From DASXPG01 sp036493755 (GTDB lineage Bacteria > Gemmatimonadota > Gemmatimonadetes > Gemmatimonadales > JACORV01): a DNA stretch of 17,855 bases. The notes beneath the pieces are model-generated. The model did not search any database. It saw nothing but the letters and a program-made list of their open reading frames with translations, and was not told the origin of the DNA. Below, one piece after another: positions 13,968-17,855 of the stretch; within the stretch, counting starts at the first letter, position 1; each line of letters starts with the position of its first letter. The position numbers and the translations under genes are program-made. Where the stretch lies: NCBI GenBank assembly GCA_036493755.1, contig DASXPG010000169.1, positions 1 to 17,855 of the forward strand, read 5' to 3'.

Positions 13968-15610
13968 GCGCCCCGGCGCGGACCGATCGAAGCGGTTGGT
14001 TCGATCGTGCCAGCCGGCGGCGCTGGTGGGCGATATCCATGGGTGCAGGCCTGTTGCTTCTGGGCCGCCAGGGCCGACTGGTCGACGCGCCAGAGCGGGC
14101 GATTCTCTGGGCCGGCGCCATTGCCCTCGCGGCCAATGCCCTGCTCATCATCATGGCCCGCGCGCGGCTGTTGCGGCCGGCGCTCCGCCGCATCTCGGCG
14201 ATCTTTGATCTGCTGATCGTCACCGCCGTCGTGGTGTTCACCGGCTACTCGGGCACACTCCTCCTCTACCTGCTCGTCATGGCTCCCTACGTTGCCGAAT
14301 CGAGCGGGCAGTTGATGCCGATCATGGCACCGATCGCCGCGCTCCTCGCTTTGACCGGTCTCTTTCTGCATGCGCGCTGGCTGGTGCCCGGCCAGTCGTC
14401 GCTCGCCTTTCTCGACATCCCCGGACCGTCGCTGGTCGACGCCGTGCTGTTGTGGATCGTCGCCTGGGTCCTCTTTCGCGGGCCCGGTGCGCTGGCCGCT
14501 CGACTCATAGCCGCGCGCAAAATCGTCGAGGAGGCGGAGCAGGGCGATCTTGCGGTGCGGGCCAGCGGCACCGGCTCCGACGAGCTGGCGATGCTGGAGC
14601 GTTCCTTCAATCGAATGATGGAAGCCACGGCGGCGACGATCGCGAGCGTGCAGCGCGAGGCGGATGAAGTCGCCGCCTTCTCCGAGACGCTGAGCGGCCG
14701 CACCGAAGATCTGCGCCGGACCAGCGCGTCGGTGGGGGGCAGCGCATCGCGCCTGGCCGCGCAGCTGCGGGAGCAGCGGGGCATCACCACCAGCAGCGGC
14801 GAGCGCACCGAGCGCAGCACGGCGGAAGCGGCGCAGCTGCGGCGGTCCGCGGCCCAGATGGCGCAGCGCGCCCAGTCGCTCCACCAGTCGGGCGAGGCTA
14901 GTCGCGAACGGATCGGCCGTGCCGGCAAGACGCTGGTGTCGATCGGCGACGAGGTCCGGCGCAGCGCCGCCGCGGTATCCGCCCTGGCGCCGGTGTCGGA
15001 GCGGATCGGGACGCTGGCGAAGACCCTTTCCAAACTGGCCCGCCAGACCAACCTGCTTGCGCTCAATGCGGCCATCGAAGCGGCGCGAGCCGGCGAGCAT
15101 GGGCAGGGATTCGGCGTGGTGGCGCTCGAAGTGCGCAAGCTCGCCGAAGAATCGGCGCGCGCCGCGAAGGACGTCGGCGGCGCCATCGAGGATGTGCGCA
15201 GCGGCGTGACCGCGGCGGTGGAGGCCATCCGCAGCGGCGAGGCGCGGGTCCGCGACGTGGGCGGAATCGCCGGCGAAGCCGACAGCGCGCTCCAGGACGT
15301 CCTGGGAGGAGTCGGGTCGCTCACCTCGCTGATCGAGTCGATGGCAGCCACCAGCGAGCAACAGGCGGTGGCGATGACCGCGCTCCTCGAGGCCATGGGG
15401 AAGGTGGAAGGTCTCGCCGCCGGCTCGGCCGACAGCGCCGCCCAGGCGGCCGGCGCCATGACCGAACAGCACGTCTCCCTCCAGCGGATCGCCGACACCG
15501 CACAGGAGCTCGCGGCCGTGGCGGAGCGGATGCGCGGCTCGATCGTGCGATTCTCGGTCATCGGGCGGCGGCACGACACGGCGGAATACGCCGCGATCCA
15601 CCGTCGTTAG
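13964..15610 (+). CDS. Methyl-accepting chemotaxis-like protein with multi-helix membrane domain
   Basis: A 548-residue chemoreceptor-like protein. The first 170 residues hold about six hydrophobic helices joined by short loops, with no sizeable periplasmic ligand domain. A HAMP-like linker follows (about 170-225, GDLAVRASGTGSDELAMLERSFNRM region), then a long coiled-coil signalling domain. The highly conserved hairpin tip is present from about residue 358 (ARQTNLLALNAAIEAARAGEHGQGF onward in sequence), which normally contacts CheA and CheW. The C-terminus lacks a CheR-tethering pentapeptide. The TTG start overlaps the pyrE stop (TTGA), indicating translational coupling. No che or flagellar genes lie in the window. 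It may sense membrane state, redox or an intracellular cue, or signal to a non-chemotaxis output; this is inference. Confidence 0.88.
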   Translation: MSAPARTDRSGWFDRASRRRWWAISMGAGLLLLGRQGRLVDAPERAILWAGAIALAANALLIIMARARLLRPALRRISAIFDLLIVTAVVVFTGYSGTLLLYLLVMAPYVAESSGQLMPIMAPIAALLALTGLFLHARWLVPGQSSLAFLDIPGPSLVDAVLLWIVAWVLFRGPGALAARLIAARKIVEEAEQGDLAVRASGTGSDELAMLERSFNRMMEATAATIASVQREADEVAAFSETLSGRTEDLRRTSASVGGSASRLAAQLREQRGITTSSGERTERSTAEAAQLRRSAAQMAQRAQSLHQSGEASRERIGRAGKTLVSIGDEVRRSAAAVSALAPVSERIGTLAKTLSKLARQTNLLALNAAIEAARAGEHGQGFGVVALEVRKLAEESARAAKDVGGAIEDVRSGVTAAVEAIRSGEARVRDVGGIAGEADSALQDVLGGVGSLTSLIESMAATSEQQAVAMTALLEAMGKVEGLAAGSADSAAQAAGAMTEQHVSLQRIADTAQELAAVAERMRGSIVRFSVIGRRHDTAEYAAIHRR

Positions 15611-15634
15611 GCATTCACCCCGCCGGGACGGCGC

Positions 15635-16492
15635 TCACGCCGCGGTGTGTCCGTGGTCACCGGGCAGCGTTCCGAGTGGATGGAACGTGAGCAACCGGTC
15701 CCGGTACGGGGTGAGGTAGGTCTGCCGGTAGCGCGCCAGCGCGGCCGGAAAAGGGACGCGGCGCCGGAATTCGCCGGCGGTGAGTCCCAGCAACATGCCC
15801 AGGTGCCGGCTGAAGCTCTGCGGCGACGAGTACTCGAGTCGATGCGCGACGTCGGCGATGCTGAAGCCCTCGCTGGCGAAGAGAAAGGCCGCGTGCACCA
15901 GCCGCGCGTGCATGAGGTACACCTTGGGTGACGGCAATCCGGCTCGGAAAAACCTGGACATGAACGAGCTCGGAATGGTGCGCAAGGCGCCCGCGAGGGT
16001 CACGACCGTGGCGGTCGTGGGCGCACGCCGGATCACCAACTCGAAGAAGAGCCGGCAATCGGGCGGCACGCCGTCGATGTCGGGATCGATGCCGGCCATG
16101 ATCGCTGCGACGGCCGGCGAGGCCGGCTCGCGAATCACGTCGCGCAGCCGCTGCCATCCGCCAATCGCGGTGATGTCCACGATGGTGCGAACACCGGACG
16201 CTCCGAGTCCCAGGACACGGCCCGGGGCACGCACATCCGTCTGGCTGATGAGCACCACCGCGGGGATGTTGGGGAACTCGCGCACGAAGCGCGCAACCCG
16301 CGGCAGGTCCGACTCGGCGCAGCGGTGCACCGAAAGAAACAGCGCGTTGGCGGCTCCCAGCCGCACGGCGCGCGTGGCATCGTCGATGGAATCACGATGC
16401 AGCGTTCCGAAGCAGCCCTGGCCGGCGGCCTCGAGCCGCGCCCGCTCCGCCGGAAGCAACACCGTCGCGACCATCGCCCCCTTCGCTCCCAC
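15635..16492 (-). CDS. AraC-type transcriptional regulator with receiver-like N-terminal domain
   Basis: DNA-binding regulator of 285 residues. The C-terminal half (about 160-246) has the two helix-turn-helix units of the AraC family: TLAGALRTIPSSFMSRFFRAG and then FSIADVAHRLEYSSPQSFSRH. The N-terminal domain (about 7-120) has alternating strands and helices in the order of a response-regulator receiver: NALFLSV where the phospho-Asp strand would be, FPNIPAVVLIS for strand 4, and ALGASGV-IVD for the end. The phospho-acceptor Asp is replaced (LSV) and the conserved Lys is absent, so it is not expected to be phosphorylated. A 45-residue tail after the second helix-turn-helix is Tyr/Pro-rich. 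The GTG at 16492 is chosen because of its strong ribosome binding site. It is divergent from the epimerase-like gene, a possible target. Confidence 0.82.
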   Translation of the reverse strand: MGAKGAMVATVLLPAERARLEAAGQGCFGTLHRDSIDDATRAVRLGAANALFLSVHRCAESDLPRVARFVREFPNIPAVVLISQTDVRAPGRVLGLGASGVRTIVDITAIGGWQRLRDVIREPASPAVAAIMAGIDPDIDGVPPDCRLFFELVIRRAPTTATVVTLAGALRTIPSSFMSRFFRAGLPSPKVYLMHARLVHAAFLFASEGFSIADVAHRLEYSSPQSFSRHLGMLLGLTAGEFRRRVPFPAALARYRQTYLTPYRDRLLTFHPLGTLPGDHGHTAA

Positions 16493-16497
16493 GATTT

Positions 16498-16504
16498 CAC
16501 CTCT
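16498..16504 (-). promoter_or_regulatory. Ribosome binding site of the AraC-type regulator
   Basis: AGAGGTG on the minus strand is followed by five bases (AAATC) and then GTG at 16492-16490. This supports the GTG start over the ATG seven codons later (MVATVLL), which also has a purine-rich run before it but closer than is ideal. Confidence 0.65.
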
Positions 16505-16570
16505 TCCACCGTTCGCACATCAAGGTATCCGGCGCCATCACCTCGCCATCATCCTCGGGACACGCGCCTG

Positions 16571-17536
16571 ATGCGGATACTCATCTGCGGTGCCACCGGT
16601 GTGATTGGTCGTTATGCAGCTCCCCTTCTCGTGCAGGCGGGTCACGACGTCACCGCACTGGTGCGCAGCGAACCGCGCGCGGATATGGCGCGGGCCTGGG
16701 ACGCCCGACCGATCAGCGGCGACATCCTGGTGCCGCAATCGCTGCACGCAGCCTGCGCCGGACAGGATGTGGTGATCAATCTCGCCACCAGCCTGCCGCG
16801 CACTTTTCCCGGGAAGCCCGGCGACTTCGCGATGAACGACCGCATCCGCCGCGAAGGGACCGCCAATCTCCTCCTCGCCTGCGAGAAGGCCGGCGTGAAG
16901 CGCCTGGTCCAGGAGAGCATGATCTGGGTTCACGGCGATCAATGGGGCGCATGGATCGACGAGGACGCGCCGCTGAAGCCCGGCATCCTCGCCCGCTCGG
17001 CGGTCGACATGGAATCGCAGGTCAACCACCACGCGGCCCGTACCGGCATGACCACGGCCCTTCTGCGCTGCGGCGGGCTCTACGCCGCCGAGGCGTGGCA
17101 CATTCGCGAAATCATCGATCGGCTGCGGCGGCGGCTGGTACCGGTCATCGGCCACGGCGACAACTTCCAATGCTTTATCCATGCCGCCGATGCCGCCGCT
17201 GCCTTTGCACGCGCGGCGGCGGGCAACGGAACCGGCGCGTATTTCGTGACCGACGACGAGCCCCTGCGCCTGGGCGACTACCTGCGCTGGCTGGCGAAGG
17301 CGGTGCGCGCCCCGGAACCAATCCGGATCCCGCAGTTCGTCGCGCGCATGACCCTGGGTAGTGAAATGGCGGAGGCGTACGGCGCCTCGCTGCGGTGCCG
17401 AAACAATCGGCTCCGCGACGCGTTCGGGTGGGTACCTCGCTACCCGACAACAGCTCGGGGTTACGCGGAGGTGCTGCCAAGATTGATGGGCGGGGAGGGG
17501 CAGGGAAGGACAGCGAGGGATGGTGACGGGAATTGA
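16571..17536 (+). CDS. NAD(P)-dependent epimerase/dehydratase-like protein (atypical SDR)
   Basis: A 321-residue Rossmann-fold protein of the extended/atypical short-chain dehydrogenase group. The dinucleotide-binding motif GATGVIG lies at residues 7-13, directly after the first strand MRILIC. DVVINLATSLP matches strand 4. Where the catalytic YxxxK is expected the sequence reads ILARSAVDMESQV, so both Tyr and Lys are missing, and a redox reaction of the usual type is doubtful. Relatives without the dyad can act as isomerases, NADP sensors or binding proteins. The ATG at 16571 begins right at the first strand. The C-terminal 15 residues are Gly/Asp-rich low complexity. The stop lies inside a hairpin-forming region. 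It is divergent from the AraC-type regulator across 78 bp, in which I see no convincing promoter boxes. Confidence 0.85.
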   Translation: MRILICGATGVIGRYAAPLLVQAGHDVTALVRSEPRADMARAWDARPISGDILVPQSLHAACAGQDVVINLATSLPRTFPGKPGDFAMNDRIRREGTANLLLACEKAGVKRLVQESMIWVHGDQWGAWIDEDAPLKPGILARSAVDMESQVNHHAARTGMTTALLRCGGLYAAEAWHIREIIDRLRRRLVPVIGHGDNFQCFIHAADAAAAFARAAAGNGTGAYFVTDDEPLRLGDYLRWLAKAVRAPEPIRIPQFVARMTLGSEMAEAYGASLRCRNNRLRDAFGWVPRYPTTARGYAEVLPRLMGGEGQGRTARDGDGN

Positions 17537-17583
17537 ACCGAGAATCCATCCAATTCCCCTCCCCAGCCTTCCCCCCATCCCTC
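17515..17583 (+). terminator. Imperfect stem-loop over the epimerase stop codon
   Basis: Inner arms GGGAATTG (17528-17535) and CAATTCCC (17551-17558) pair perfectly across a 15-base loop. Outer arms GAGGGATGG (17515-17523) and CCATCCCTC (17575-17583) also pair perfectly and enclose them, with an asymmetric internal bulge. The stop TGA is at 17534-17536. No T-run follows, so it is not a classical intrinsic terminator, but a stem here could end or protect the epimerase message before rnpB. The second half is strongly C-rich (17557-17606). Confidence 0.4.
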
Positions 17584-17607
17584 TCAGCCATCCCCACTCC
17601 TCGCCCT

Positions 17608-17613
17608 TATATT
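17608..17613 (+). promoter_or_regulatory. Possible -10 box of the RNase P RNA gene
   Basis: TATATT lies about seven bases before the estimated 5' end of the RNase P RNA and is one of the few AT-rich hexamers in the area. No -35 hexamer is evident in the C-rich DNA upstream. Confidence 0.4.
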
Positions 17614-17620
17614 CTCAGGG

Positions 17621-17855
<235 letters not shown>

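Noticed and set aside
15611..15634. Terminator between the chemoreceptor-like and AraC-type genes
   Set aside because: The 24-bp spacer contains no stem with a T-run.

Overview
The window is a GC-rich, densely packed stretch of a bacterial chromosome with sixteen protein or RNA genes and almost no spare DNA. The gene content suggests a member of the Gemmatimonadota or a close relative: a GWxTD-domain protein, an AmmeMemoRadiSam-type radical SAM enzyme, a matrixin-like protease, M28 peptidase and MMPL exporter beside each other, GTG/TTG starts and very high GC. This assignment is an inference from gene families, not from a marker-tree. No insertion sequence, phage gene, CRISPR array or tRNA was seen, so the region reads as core chromosome rather than an island.

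Layout. 86-1231 (+) is ribonuclease D; its stop overlaps the stop of a convergent DUF59/MIP18-type iron-sulfur assembly factor (1228-1527, -), which lies 30 bp downstream of an AmrS-like radical SAM enzyme (1558-2655, -). Divergent from that is a secreted M28 zinc aminopeptidase (2709-4187, +), whose stop abuts the stop of a membrane-anchored matrixin-like metalloprotease (4188-4946, -). An MMPL/RND exporter follows (5078-7384, +).

The centre is a four-gene minus-strand operon, read from 12344 down to 7362: GWxTD protein, dolichol/polyprenol-kinase-like membrane protein, DNA polymerase I, and a small DUF4031-like protein. Each junction is a 4-bp start/stop overlap (GTGA, ATGA, GTGA), so translational coupling is likely. 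Divergent from it is a plus-strand operon: cytosolic Ser/Thr protein kinase, orotate phosphoribosyltransferase (pyrE), and a chemoreceptor-like protein with several membrane helices but no sizeable periplasmic domain. The pyrE/chemoreceptor junction is again a 4-bp overlap (TTGA).

The right end holds an AraC-type regulator with an N-terminal half resembling a receiver domain without its phospho-acceptor (15635-16492, -), a divergent NAD-dependent epimerase-like protein (16571-17536, +), and the 5' part of the RNase P RNA gene, cut by the window end.

I do not see a clear new multi-gene system. The points most worth following are: DNA polymerase I with all three proofreading motifs degraded; the kinase-pyrE-chemoreceptor operon; the pseudo-receiver AraC protein; and two promoters placed so that their transcripts would be leaderless or nearly so.
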